DNA of 64,000 nt from DASWLF01 sp963768765 (GTDB taxonomy: Bacteria > Desulfobacterota > Desulfobaccia > Desulfobaccales > 0-14-0-80-60-11): assembly GCA_963768765.1 (NCBI GenBank), contig CAVYJK010000021.1:124001-188000 (forward strand). Direction: 5' to 3'. The notes beneath the pieces were generated by a model. That model did no database searches, was not told the origin of the DNA, and saw only the letters and a list, made by a program, of their open reading frames with translations. Positions 34,244-42,292 of this stretch are shown here, piece by piece. Each line of letters opens with the position of its first letter. The first letter of the stretch is position 1. The translations under genes were made by a program, and so were the position numbers.

Positions 34244-35474
34244 ATGGAATCCAAACGTGTAATCATCATCGGCGCCGTGGCCCTGGGCCCCAAAGTGGCC
34301 TGCCGCCTCAAGCGCGTGCGCCCCGACTTTGAAGTCACCATGGTGGATCAGGGCGAATACATCTCTTACGGCGGCTGCGGCATTCCCTATTACATTTCCG
34401 GCGATCTGAGCGACATCAAGGAGTTGATGAGCACCAGCTTCCATATGTTGCGGACGCCGGAATTCTTTGAGGAAGCCAAGGGGGTGCGGGTCCGCACCCG
34501 CACCCGGGCCCTGGCCATCCCGAGACGCGGGGCTGCTGGTTTCCCCCTCCGGGGGCATCCTGGTAAACCGCCACCTCCAGACCTCCGACCCATTGATCTA
34601 CGCCGGCGGCGACTGCATCGACAACCACCACCTTATCACCGGGAAACCCGCCTACTTTCCCTCCGGGTCCCTGGCCAACCGTCAGGGCCGGGTCATCGGC
34701 ACCAACCTGGCGGGGGGCTCTGCCACCTTCAACGGCATTGTGGGCTCCTTTACCCTGAAGGTCTTTGACCTGGCGGTCGCCGGCGCCGGCCTGACTCTTA
34801 AGGCCGCGCAGCATGAGGGCTTCGACGCCGCTGCCGCCTTGGTGATCCAGGCCGACCGGGCCCACTTCTACCCCAACCAGGACCTCATGTACCTGCAGCT
34901 GGTAGTGGACCAGAAGACTCGCCGTCTGCTCGGCGCCCAGGGTTTGAGCCACAACGGCGACGCCCTGGTGGGCCGCATTAATAGCATAGCTGCAATCTTG
35001 CCCTTTAAGGCCGACTTACAAGACCTCTCCAACCTGGAGGTGGCCTACGCCCCGCCCTTCGCCGCCGCCCTGGACATCGTCAACGCGGTGGCCAACACCG
35101 CGGAAAATATCCTGGACGGTTACAACCGCACCGTGGACGTGGCCGAATTCGAGAAGTGCTTCCTGACGGAGCAGGCCGCGGACGCCATCTGCCTGGACGT
35201 GCGGGGCGCGGCCAACGCCGCCCCCTACGTGGACCTCTTCGGCGAGCGCTGGCTCAACATCCCCCAGGAAACCCTGAGGCGCCGCCTCAACGAGATCCCC
35301 CGGGACAAGCGCCTGCTGGTGGTCTGCAACTCGGGGGTGCGCTCCTATGAGGCCCTGCGGCAACTGGAAACCGCGGGCCTCTGCAACGCCGTGAACGTGC
35401 AAGGCGGCGTGGCGGCCCTCAAGAAATCCGGTTTGCTGGACTTGAGTGAGTCAGAGGAAAAAACCGAGGAGTAG
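34244..35474 (+). pseudogene. CoA-disulfide reductase-like FAD/NAD(P) oxidoreductase with rhodanese domain, internally deleted and frameshifted
   Basis: The start (MESKRVIIIGAVALGPKVAC) has an FAD-binding fold and the redox Cys of this family (YGGCGIPYYISG, Cys about 46). After about residue 88 (VRVRTRTRALAIPR) the frame is lost. Another frame resumes with GLLVSPSGGILVNRHLQTSD and IYAGGDCIDNHH, a region that normally lies roughly 190 residues further on. So most of the NAD(P)H-binding domain is missing. The dimerisation domain and a C-terminal rhodanese domain (LLVVCNSGVRSYEAL with catalytic Cys) are present to 35474. The gene is probably dead, unless the gap is an assembly collapse. Confidence 0.75.
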
Positions 35475-35913
35475 TTTGGTAACTTTGCCCTGGAAATATG
35501 TCTCTTCCTGTAACGCTTTTTAACAGGGCCTTTCCACGGACCCGGCAAGTGAATTAAAGGTCAGGGTCACCTCCAACCCCTCCTGTTAATAACTTAAAAC
35601 CTGTCTCCGCCCTTAAAGAATTCCTGGTTTTCCGAGATCTCTGCCAGAGTCCCCTTTTTTTAATCTCCTGGGGATTTGTTGCCGAATACCCAAATGAACC
35701 CTTTTCGGAGTTCAGGCCACTGGCCTTACTGGAAGACCTTTCGGCCGCCTTTCGGGGAAAACGAGACCAAAAATCATGGATTGCACTGATTTACATGGAT
35801 TTATTTAAAGAAGAAAGTTGAATTTACAACAACCTTATACCTGAGGTCATGGCGCCGAAGTCCGGTGGGACCGGGGTGGCCATAACTACCAGGAAATTAC
35901 CAAGGAGGTGGTT
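35475..35913. other. Intergenic stretch without recognised genes
   Basis: About 440 bases with no convincing reading frame on either strand and no strong repeat. An AAGGAGGTGGTT ribosome binding site at its right end serves the small membrane protein at 35914. Confidence 0.5.
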
Positions 35914-36027
35914 ATGAAAAGAACCGTTTCCGAAGAGCAATACTTCCTGACCAGCGTTGGAGGGATTTTCCTCTTGATATTTCTCCTGATCGGCATCGCT
36001 ATAGTGAGATTGAAGTTCTATTTATAG
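35914..36027 (+). CDS. 37-residue single-span membrane protein
   Basis: A strong AAGGAGGTGGTT site precedes ATG 35914. The product (MKRTVSEEQYFLTSVGGIFL then LIFLLIGIAIVRLKFYL) has a short polar head, one membrane helix and a basic end. Such proteins often modulate membrane complexes, but this one has no recognised family and no operon partner on its strand. Called from the ribosome site and composition. Confidence 0.5.
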   Translation: MKRTVSEEQYFLTSVGGIFLLIFLLIGIAIVRLKFYL

Positions 36028-36118
36028 AATGAACCGGGCAGTCGCCCTGGCATCGGCCACCCCTGACGATTCCTGCGAATGGTCGGGTTTAATATCAGCC
36101 TTACTGGAATATGACCTC

Positions 36119-36394
36119 TCACCCAAACCGGTAGTGCTTCTTCACGTCCCGGCCGATCTTCCAGGTGCAGGACAGGCCCTCCGGGAAGGTCACCAGGTCC
36201 CCCTGGCCCACCCGGGCAATGTCGCCGTCGTCGCAAGTAACGGTCACCTCCCCCTCCAGGAAAAAACAGGTTTCCTGCTCGTCGTAAGTCCAGGGGAATT
36301 CCGAGGCCTCCTGGGTCCAGATGGGCCAGCCGGCAACCCCCAACTCCTGGAGCCGCACCTCGCTGGGATGGCGCTCCACCTTGATTTTGCCCAT
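36119..36394 (-). CDS. Small cupin-fold protein (Cupin_3/DUF861-like)
   Basis: The 91-residue protein starts MGKIKVERHPSEVRLQELGV and shows the compact cupin pattern seen in DUF861 proteins: WPIWTQEASEFPWTYDEQET, CFFLEGEVTVTCDDGDIARV and GQGDLVTFPEGLSCTWKI. These small cupins are often annotated as ethanolamine-utilization or ureidoglycine-hydrolase-like, but no reaction can be assigned. I start at ATG 36394 with AAAGGA upstream. It stands alone, opposite in direction to its neighbours. Confidence 0.8.
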   Translation of the reverse strand: MGKIKVERHPSEVRLQELGVAGWPIWTQEASEFPWTYDEQETCFFLEGEVTVTCDDGDIARVGQGDLVTFPEGLSCTWKIGRDVKKHYRFG

Positions 36395-36625
36395 CTTGTT
36401 ATCCTTTCTGCCCCTTTTGCTCCCAAAGCCTTGCCGGCAAAATTTTAGACTGGGCTGCCGGAAAAAGGAACCTTCTTGCTGGTTCAATCTTGACTTTGAT
36501 GGGGATGAGCTTAATAATATATATAATTATGCTGGGATTAGAAATCTATTCCCCGGCCCCCATCAGTCAGTGTGCGAGGACGGTAATTCCTCAATATCCA
36601 CTGAGGTAAAATTTGAGGAGGAATC

Positions 36626-36892
36626 ATGAGAATTTTGAAGTTACTGTTCCTGGCCCTGGTCCTGGGCATCTTTGCAGCGGGCTCGGTGCTGGCCGCCGAC
36701 GCCAAGACCCAGACGGTCTGCCCGGTTCTGGGTGGCAACCTTAACAAGGATGTCTACGTGGACTGCCAGGGCAAACGCGTCTACTTCTGTTGCAATGGAT
36801 GCGATGCGAAGTTCCGGCAAGACCCGGGAAAATATATGAAGAAAATCCAGGAAGAGGGCATCACCCTGGAAAAATCCCCGGAAGCCAAGTAG
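36626..36892 (+). CDS. Exported YHS/TRASH-like metal-binding protein
   Basis: The 88-residue protein has a cleavable signal peptide (MRILKLLFLALVLGIFAAGS ending about VLAADA). The mature part has CPVLGGNLNKDVYVDCQGKR followed by VYFCCNGCDAKFRQDPGKYM, the cysteine pattern of YHS/TRASH heavy-metal-binding modules. It probably binds or chaperones a metal such as copper in the periplasm. AGGAGGAATC lies just before the ATG and a terminator follows, so it is a single-gene unit. Confidence 0.85.
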   Translation: MRILKLLFLALVLGIFAAGSVLAADAKTQTVCPVLGGNLNKDVYVDCQGKRVYFCCNGCDAKFRQDPGKYMKKIQEEGITLEKSPEAK

Positions 36893-36921
36893 TAATCTCC
36901 TTAGAGGCGCTGGTCTCCATC

Positions 36922-36953
36922 AGGGTCAGGTCCCCGGACCTGGCCCTTCTTTT
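36922..36953 (+). terminator. Intrinsic terminator after the YHS protein gene
   Basis: AGGGTCAGGTCC and GGACCTGGCCCT pair around CC with one G-U pair, followed by TCTTTT. It closes the single-gene unit. Confidence 0.75.
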
Positions 36954-37060
36954 GGGGGGCCCCGCCCTCCCGGCCCGCAAGGTTTCTCCCTCGCCTTGAC
37001 AGATTGGCCCTACTTTTGACAGAGTGAAACATTGAGTAAAATGAGAGCAAGGGAACTTCC

Positions 37061-37477
37061 ATGAAAAGTTATCGCCAGGAACTCTGGTTCAGTGTGCCTT
37101 CCCGCCGGGCCTTCATCAACCTCACCCCCCAGATCGAGCAGTGCCTCAAGGAAAGCGGCATCACCGAGGGCCTGCTTCTGGTGAATGCCATGCACATCAC
37201 CGCCAGCGTCTTCATCAATGACGATGAGTCCGGGCTGCACCACGACTACGAGGTCTGGCTGGAGAAGCTGGCGCCCCATGCCCCGGTGTCCCAGTACCGC
37301 CACAACGTGGGGGAAGACAACGCCGACGCCCACCTGAAGCGGCAGATCATGGGACGGGAGGTGGTGGTGGCCGTGACCAAAGGCAAACTGGATTTCGGCC
37401 CCTGGGAGCAGATCTTCTACGGCGAATTCGACGGCGGTCGCCGCAAAAGGGTGCTGGTGAAGATCATCGGCGAATAA
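37061..37477 (+). CDS. YjbQ family protein (UPF0047)
   Basis: The 138-residue protein matches the YjbQ family, annotated as secondary thiamine-phosphate synthases. The motifs are FINLTPQIEQCLKESGITEG, LLLVNAMHITASVFINDDE, HDYEVWLEKLAP, RHNVGEDNADAHLKRQIMGR and the C-terminal GPWEQIFYGEFDGGRRKRVL. His and Asp residues at MHITAS and NDDE are conserved. Its last 60 bases are repeated at 38893-38952 beyond an AT-rich insertion. The real cellular role of the family is uncertain. Confidence 0.93.
   Translation: MKSYRQELWFSVPSRRAFINLTPQIEQCLKESGITEGLLLVNAMHITASVFINDDESGLHHDYEVWLEKLAPHAPVSQYRHNVGEDNADAHLKRQIMGREVVVAVTKGKLDFGPWEQIFYGEFDGGRRKRVLVKIIGE
37418..37477 (+). repeat. Direct repeat, left copy: 3' end of the yjbQ-like gene
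   Basis: Sixty bases from TACGGCGAATTCGACGGC to the TAA stop match 38893-38952 with three differences (GAAGATC/GAAAATC and GAA/CAG in the last sense codon). The pair brackets the AT-rich ankyrin gene. Confidence 0.85.
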
Positions 37478-37706
37478 GGGGCCTATACCTGCTTAAATAG
37501 CTGCTTCTGCAAAAGTACGATAATATAAACATTTTTTGTAAAAATTATATTGACTGATCTTGTCAATCTATGGAATTAATGGTCATACGACCAAATAATA
37601 TAAGAATCTTTCACAATAAGACTAATTAATTGGTCATTAAAATAATGGTAGAAAGATTAATCACCGGGGTACAATAAATTTAAAATTGACAATATGGAGA
37701 GCCATT

Positions 37707-38822
37707 ATGTATAAATTTATAAAAAATAGTGTTTTCTTGGGTGCCATTTATATAATATTATTTATGAACTATGGTTGTGCTAAAACAATAATCACCTCTT
37801 TGAAAGACAAGGATTTTTCCGGAAAGAACTTCAGCAATGTTCTTGTAATATGCAATCTATTAGATTATGATAGTAGAATGCTATTAGAAAAGTCCTTAGC
37901 TTCTTATATTATCCAAAATGGCGGGAAATCTATCACTTCATTAGAACTTCTACCCTCTATATCAGATTTATCTGATGACAAGGTTATCAAAATAATCAAT
38001 GATAATTATATTGATGGTATATTGAAAGTTGATTTCTCAGAGGCTGATAAAAAGATCGAATATTTACCGGGTCAATCCTCAACTATTTATTACAAGGGTT
38101 TTTCATCAACAATGGAATTTCCAGGAGGATATATATCAAAGCTTCGCGTTAAATTCGACATTAATCTTATAGATACGTTGACAGGGAAATCTGTATGGGC
38201 TTCCTCTTCTGTAACAGGTGGCAATGCATTTGCAAATTTAGACACGCTAATTACTTCACTTGCTGATACTACTGCCAAGAAACTAAAAAAAGATGGCCTC
38301 ATAGGCATTGCAAACTCAAGCGCTGATGATAAAGAGAATGATATTAGAGCCTTGATGTTTGCCGCAAAAAGAGGCCAATCTGATAAATTAAGAAGTTTGT
38401 TGGACAAAAAATTGGATCCTAATTATAAAACTATAGAAGGTATTCCACCTTTGTTTTTTGCTGTAGCCAATGGTCACTATGATACAGCAAATATCCTTCT
38501 AGAGAAGGGTGGCGATGCTAATTTTAAAACTCCCAAAGGAGTTACTATTTTAATGACGGCCATAGATCTGGGTGATATTAATATTGCTAAGCTTCTGATT
38601 GATAAGGGTGCAGACGTTAATTATAGAGATCCTGGGACTGGAAGCACTGCATTAATGTATGCCGTTGATAGCGGGCGCGATGATATTGTCAGGGTTATGA
38701 TAGAGAAAGGCGCAGATATAAATGCAAAGACTATAAGCGGTAACGTTACTGCCATGGATATTGCACGAAGAAAATATTATAAAAATATAATTACTATATT
38801 AGAGAAAGCAGGAGCTAAGTAA
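37707..38822 (+). CDS. AT-rich lipoprotein with ankyrin repeats
   Basis: The 371-residue product starts at ATG 37707 after GGAGAG. It has a lipoprotein signal with Cys at about 23 (FMNYGC). Residues about 40-205 resemble a common lipoprotein domain of the DUF4136/LpoB-like sort (VLVICNLLDYDSRMLLEKSL, KLRVKFDINLIDTLTGKSVW). Residues about 225-370 hold four to five ankyrin repeats (LMFAAKRGQSDKLRSLLDKK, PPLFFAVANGHYDTANILLE, LMTAIDLGDINIAKLLIDKG, ALMYAVDSGRDDIVRVMIEK). Base composition is strikingly AT-rich against its neighbours and the gene sits between direct repeats, so horizontal acquisition is likely. Confidence 0.85.
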   Translation: MYKFIKNSVFLGAIYIILFMNYGCAKTIITSLKDKDFSGKNFSNVLVICNLLDYDSRMLLEKSLASYIIQNGGKSITSLELLPSISDLSDDKVIKIINDNYIDGILKVDFSEADKKIEYLPGQSSTIYYKGFSSTMEFPGGYISKLRVKFDINLIDTLTGKSVWASSSVTGGNAFANLDTLITSLADTTAKKLKKDGLIGIANSSADDKENDIRALMFAAKRGQSDKLRSLLDKKLDPNYKTIEGIPPLFFAVANGHYDTANILLEKGGDANFKTPKGVTILMTAIDLGDINIAKLLIDKGADVNYRDPGTGSTALMYAVDSGRDDIVRVMIEKGADINAKTISGNVTAMDIARRKYYKNIITILEKAGAK

Positions 38823-38892
38823 ACATATTACACTAGCGTATAGGATTTCAAGGGTAGTATCAGATACTAACTTTCAAATTTTAGGGGAAAAA

Positions 38893-38952
38893 TACGGCGA
38901 ATTCGACGGCGGTCGCCGCAAAAGGGTGCTGGTGAAAATCATCGGCCAGTAA
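38893..38952 (+). repeat. Direct repeat, right copy: detached 3' end of a yjbQ-like gene
   Basis: This copy reads in frame as the yjbQ C-terminus (YGEFDGGRRKRVLVKIIGQ) but has no gene body in front of it. The flanking sequence returns to high GC immediately after. Confidence 0.85.
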
Positions 38953-39026
38953 CCCACGAGTGGGCTGCGGTTCCAACCAATGATCGCCAACCATCCTACC
39001 CGAAGGCCAATGGAAAGAGGTAACCC

Positions 39027-39572
39027 TTGCTTAAGCGAATTTTGCCCTTAACTTATCTCGGCCTAGCGTTGCTCTTGGCCCTGTTTTTGGTGGGCAGGCA
39101 GGCCAGGACCCTGGCCGCGCTTCCTGCCCAGGTCTCCCAAGTTCAGGAGAGAAGCCCCGTGGAGAAAGTCGTCAAAACCGACGCCGAATGGCGCCGGCTC
39201 CTCACTCCGGAGCAGTACCGCATCACCAGGCAGAAGGGGACGGAGCCGGCCTTTTCCGGCAAGTATCACGATTTTAAAGGCAAGGGGCTTTATCAGTGTG
39301 TCTGCTGCGGCAATGACCTGTTCGGTTCCGACACCAAGTTCGACTCCGGTACCGGCTGGCCCAGCTTCTGGGCCCCCATCTCGGAGCACCGCGTCAGGAC
39401 CGCGGCGGACCGCAGCTTTTTCATGAAGCGGACCGAGGTGCGGTGCAACCGCTGCGACGCCCATCTGGGTCACGTGTTTAACGATGGCCCGCCGCCTACC
39501 GGGCTCCGCTACTGCCTGAATTCGGCGGCCCTCAAGTTCAAGCCCCAGGGTGGCGACCCCGAAGGGAACTAA
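39027..39572 (+). CDS. msrB: Membrane-anchored peptide-methionine (R)-S-oxide reductase
   Basis: MsrB reduces the R form of methionine sulfoxide in proteins. The 181-residue product begins with TTG at 39027 after AGAGGT and has a membrane helix (LPLTYLGLALLLALFLVG), so the enzyme faces the periplasm. The catalytic domain has two zinc CxxC pairs (CVCCGN and CNRCDAH), FDSGTGWPSFW, GHVFNDGPPPTGLRYC with the catalytic Cys in RYCLNSAAL. Complete and of normal length for an exported form. Confidence 0.94.
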   Translation: MLKRILPLTYLGLALLLALFLVGRQARTLAALPAQVSQVQERSPVEKVVKTDAEWRRLLTPEQYRITRQKGTEPAFSGKYHDFKGKGLYQCVCCGNDLFGSDTKFDSGTGWPSFWAPISEHRVRTAADRSFFMKRTEVRCNRCDAHLGHVFNDGPPPTGLRYCLNSAALKFKPQGGDPEGN

Positions 39573-39632
39573 CCCCAAGACTCGCCACTGCCAAGGACTT
39601 GGGCCCCGAGATGCCGCTTCCGGGTACCTGCC

Positions 39633-40553
39633 ATGGACGGGAAAAAAATAACCGCCGGAGCCAAAAAACAGACCAGGGCTGTCTGGGACTTGCTGGTAGA
39701 GACTTACCGCGAATGGAGCCAGGACAACGCCCCCACCCTGGGGGCAGCCCTGGCCTTTTACACCACCTTTTCCCTGGCCCCTCTGCTCATCGTGGTCATT
39801 GCGGTGGTTGGTTTCATCTTCGGCCGGGCCCAAGTCCAGGCGGAAATTTTGCACCGGCTGCAAGAGGTGGCGGGTCCCGAGGGCGCCCGGGCGGTTAAAA
39901 TCATGCTCAGCGCCGCCTTCCGGCCCGGCTCGGGCCTCGCGGCCACCATCATCGGCCTTGCGGTGCTGCTGTACGGGGCTACCCGAACTTTCGTGATGCT
40001 GCGGCATGCCCTCAACCTCATGTGGGGGGTCAAGCCGAATCCCCACGTCGACATCAAAGGATACCTCACGGTGCAGCTGCTGTCCTTCGCCCTGGTGCTG
40101 GGCATCGGCTTTCTGCTGGTCCTGTCGCTGCTGGCGAGCGCCGGGCTGGCCGCGGTGAGCCGCTTCATGGGGGACGTGCTGCCCCTCCCGGTCTTTTTCT
40201 TTCAAGTAGCCAACCTGATCTTCTCCATCGCCCTCCTCACCCTGCTGGTCGCCATCGTCTTCAAGGTCCTGCCCGAGGTGGAAATCGCCTGGAGCGACGT
40301 CTGGATCGGCGCCGCCATCACCGCTCTACTCTTCACTCTCGGCAACTTTATCCTGGGCCGCTATCTGGCCAAAAGCAGCATCAGCTCGGCCTACGGCGCC
40401 GCCAGCTCCCTGGCGGTGCTGCTCTTCTGGGTCTATTATTCCGCCCAGATTTTCTTCCTGGGCGCGGAGTTTACCCAGGTCTACGCCAATAAATACGGCT
40501 CCAAGGTGCAACCCCGGAAATCTCGCGACCTGAAACGCACCCCCTCGGAATAG
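39633..40553 (+). CDS. YihY/BrkB family inner-membrane protein
   Basis: The 306-residue protein has six hydrophobic segments and the YihY pattern: WSQDNAPTLGAALAFYTTFS, LAPLLIVVIAVVGFIFGR, FVMLRHALNLMWGVKP, and the late YGAASSLAVLLFWVYYSAQI with FFLGAEFTQVYANKYG. The family was once annotated as ribonuclease BN in error; its function is not established. The ATG at 39633 lies 60 bases after msrB, possibly co-transcribed. Confidence 0.93.
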   Translation: MDGKKITAGAKKQTRAVWDLLVETYREWSQDNAPTLGAALAFYTTFSLAPLLIVVIAVVGFIFGRAQVQAEILHRLQEVAGPEGARAVKIMLSAAFRPGSGLAATIIGLAVLLYGATRTFVMLRHALNLMWGVKPNPHVDIKGYLTVQLLSFALVLGIGFLLVLSLLASAGLAAVSRFMGDVLPLPVFFFQVANLIFSIALLTLLVAIVFKVLPEVEIAWSDVWIGAAITALLFTLGNFILGRYLAKSSISSAYGAASSLAVLLFWVYYSAQIFFLGAEFTQVYANKYGSKVQPRKSRDLKRTPSE

Positions 40554-40699
40554 ATCTCGGAATGACCCTCAGAGGATTTTGGAAGGTGCACATTGCGCAC
40601 CCTTCATCCTATCTTGGTTGGGAGAGGGATTTTGAGGGAGGGGGCAGGGGCTACTTACAAAAAAGCCCCTGGCCCTTACCCTACCTGCATCATAATTTA

Positions 40700-40733
40700 T
40701 TGACAACAACCCTCCATTTGTGCCATGAAGGGA
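40700..40733 (+). promoter_or_regulatory. Duplicated promoter-like segment, copy 1
   Basis: TTGACAACAACCCTCCATTT followed by GTGCCATGAAGGGA lies 17 bases before the gene at 40750. Almost the same sequence occurs at 41362-41395 before the next gene. The TTGACA could be a -35 box; no good -10 follows at 17 bases. Confidence 0.5.
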
Positions 40734-40749
40734 TTAAAAGGAGAAGTTT

Positions 40750-41244
40750 ATGAGAAGAATCTTGAGCATCACGCTAATTATCTTCATGGGACTAACTGGA
40801 GTGGCATTTGGTCAATCTGCCAAGGATGCCGTTAAAGCTTTAAAAAAGCTTGAGGCCAAGACAGAAACAGGAATTAATTATAAAGATTTTGCAACTGCAC
40901 TCGCTGATACAAAAGTAGAAGTAGAGTCTTTTGTGAATAGCAAACAAGCAAAAAGGAATCCAGAATTGTCAGAATGTCTTAATAAAACGCTAGAGCATTA
41001 TATGCTGACAAACAAAATCATGAACGAAAGGATACAAAACCTTAGAATGGCTAGGGAGACAGGAAACAAATATGCAGAAATTGATAGTGATGTGATAGAC
41101 ATAGGCTCTCCACTTGGTAAAATGCTTATGAGACAATATCCAAGAATAAAACCACATAAGGGAAAATATTTTATAGAAATATTAATTCCAGAAATATGGA
41201 AGGAGGCTTCTAAAGAGCTTAAAAAATGTGATTCCCTTATGTAG
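40750..41244 (+). CDS. Exported protein of unknown function, AT-rich
   Basis: The 164-residue product has a signal peptide (MRRILSITLIIFMGLTGVAF, cleavage near GQSA). A helical, Lys/Glu-rich mature part follows (AVKALKKLEAKTETGINYKD, ALADTKVEVESFVNSKQA) with a Cys near position 77 and another near the end. AAAGGAG precedes the ATG. The gene is more AT-rich than its surroundings. No named family was recognised. The next gene shares its promoter-like leader. Confidence 0.7.
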   Translation: MRRILSITLIIFMGLTGVAFGQSAKDAVKALKKLEAKTETGINYKDFATALADTKVEVESFVNSKQAKRNPELSECLNKTLEHYMLTNKIMNERIQNLRMARETGNKYAEIDSDVIDIGSPLGKMLMRQYPRIKPHKGKYFIEILIPEIWKEASKELKKCDSLM

Positions 41245-41361
41245 TCTCCTTAACAATGAAGGACCCATTTGCCCTTTATTGTTCCATAATGTCTACGGCC
41301 CGCCACGGGGCGATCTGCCCCTCCACCTGGCCCTTACCCTTCCCTTCATCGAAATTTACAT

Positions 41362-41395
41362 TTGACAACAACCCTCCATTTGTGCAATGAAGGGC
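41362..41395 (+). promoter_or_regulatory. Duplicated promoter-like segment, copy 2
   Basis: TTGACAACAACCCTCCATTT followed by GTGCAATGAAGGGC repeats the leader found at 40700-40733, with a shared TGGCCCTTACCCT further upstream. It lies about 20 bases before the lipoprotein gene at 41415. Confidence 0.5.
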
Positions 41396-41414
41396 ATAAT
41401 GGGATGGTACTACG

Positions 41415-41828
41415 ATGAGAAAGGTTTTATTGGCTGGATTCATTATTGTGGCCTTAGCTTTGGCTGGTTGCGCTTCTTCTGGTAATCCGAAAGTCGTTGA
41501 CTTCAATCCGGCGACGCAAATTGAATATGGGAAAACAACCAAAGCTGAAATCAAAGCCATGCTGGGAGAGCCAAACGGCAAAAAGTATGGAGCGAATGGA
41601 AAAGAGACTTGGGTTTATTCTTATGCCCAGGTGCAAGCCAAGCCTGCAACTTTTATCCCTATCGTCGGTCTTTTCGCGGGTGGTGCAGACAGCTCAGCAA
41701 AAAAATTAATCTTTGCTTTTGATGAAAATGGAGTCCTTCAAAAAGAAGGTTCTGGGGAGGCCCAGATAGAGATGGAGTCAAGAAGAGGTTCAAGGAGACA
41801 GATGAAGAAATTTATGACTGAGGATTGA
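41415..41828 (+). CDS. SmpA/OmlA (BamE)-like lipoprotein
   Basis: The 137-residue product has a lipoprotein signal (MRKVLLAGFIIVALALAGCA, lipobox LAGC). The SmpA/OmlA pattern follows: QIEYGKTTKAEIKAMLGEPN, KYGANGKETWVYSYAQVQA and KKLIFAFDENGVLQKEG. BamE-type folds support outer-membrane protein assembly, but many free-standing members have unknown roles. Part of a run of three small exported proteins. Confidence 0.82.
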   Translation: MRKVLLAGFIIVALALAGCASSGNPKVVDFNPATQIEYGKTTKAEIKAMLGEPNGKKYGANGKETWVYSYAQVQAKPATFIPIVGLFAGGADSSAKKLIFAFDENGVLQKEGSGEAQIEMESRRGSRRQMKKFMTED

Positions 41829-41868
41829 TTTTCCCCATATCAAAAACTTTATAGGGAGAGGAAATAAG

Positions 41869-42201
41869 ATGTTGAGAAAATTCGTTTCCTTGATACTGCT
41901 TGGGAGCTTTCTGGCGACTCAAGGATGTTTGGCGGCTGCGGTTGGCTATGCCGGATACGCTGTCAGTTCTTCCAAGGACGAGGCGGCTAACAAGGATGCC
42001 CAGGCCAAGCATATACAGACTTACAACACCTATAAAATGGATATGGAGAAATTGAACCTGGACCGGGAAAAGAGCGGTTTAAAGCCTAATCAGATCATGA
42101 CCTTTGAAGAATGGAAACTGGCCCATAATATCCCTACTCCTGCCCCTCAACCGAAAGCCGCAAAGCCAGAGCAAGAAAAAGGGGCATCGGCTACCAAATA
42201 G
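41869..42201 (+). CDS. Small lipoprotein of unknown function
   Basis: The 110-residue product has a lipoprotein signal ending ATQGC (Cys about 20) and a Gly/Ala stretch (LAAAVGYAGYAVSSSKDEAA). A charged helical region follows (YKMDMEKLNLDREKSGLKPN) with a Pro/Lys-rich tail. GGGAGAGG precedes the ATG at 41869. It lies 40 bases after the SmpA-like gene and ends in a terminator, so the two are probably one unit. Confidence 0.72.
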   Translation: MLRKFVSLILLGSFLATQGCLAAAVGYAGYAVSSSKDEAANKDAQAKHIQTYNTYKMDMEKLNLDREKSGLKPNQIMTFEEWKLAHNIPTPAPQPKAAKPEQEKGASATK

Positions 42202-42227
42202 ATTTCCCGCAATTTTTCCATTAGCCA

Positions 42228-42251
42228 AAGCGGCCTCCGGGTCGCTTTTTT
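42228..42251 (+). terminator. Intrinsic terminator after the small lipoprotein genes
   Basis: AAGCGGCC and GGTCGCTT pair with one G-U pair around a four-base loop (TCCG) and run into six T in all. Confidence 0.75.
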
Positions 42252-42292
42252 ATTGGCCTTTCGCCCCTTCCTCTTATTAAAACGTTCGTTTT

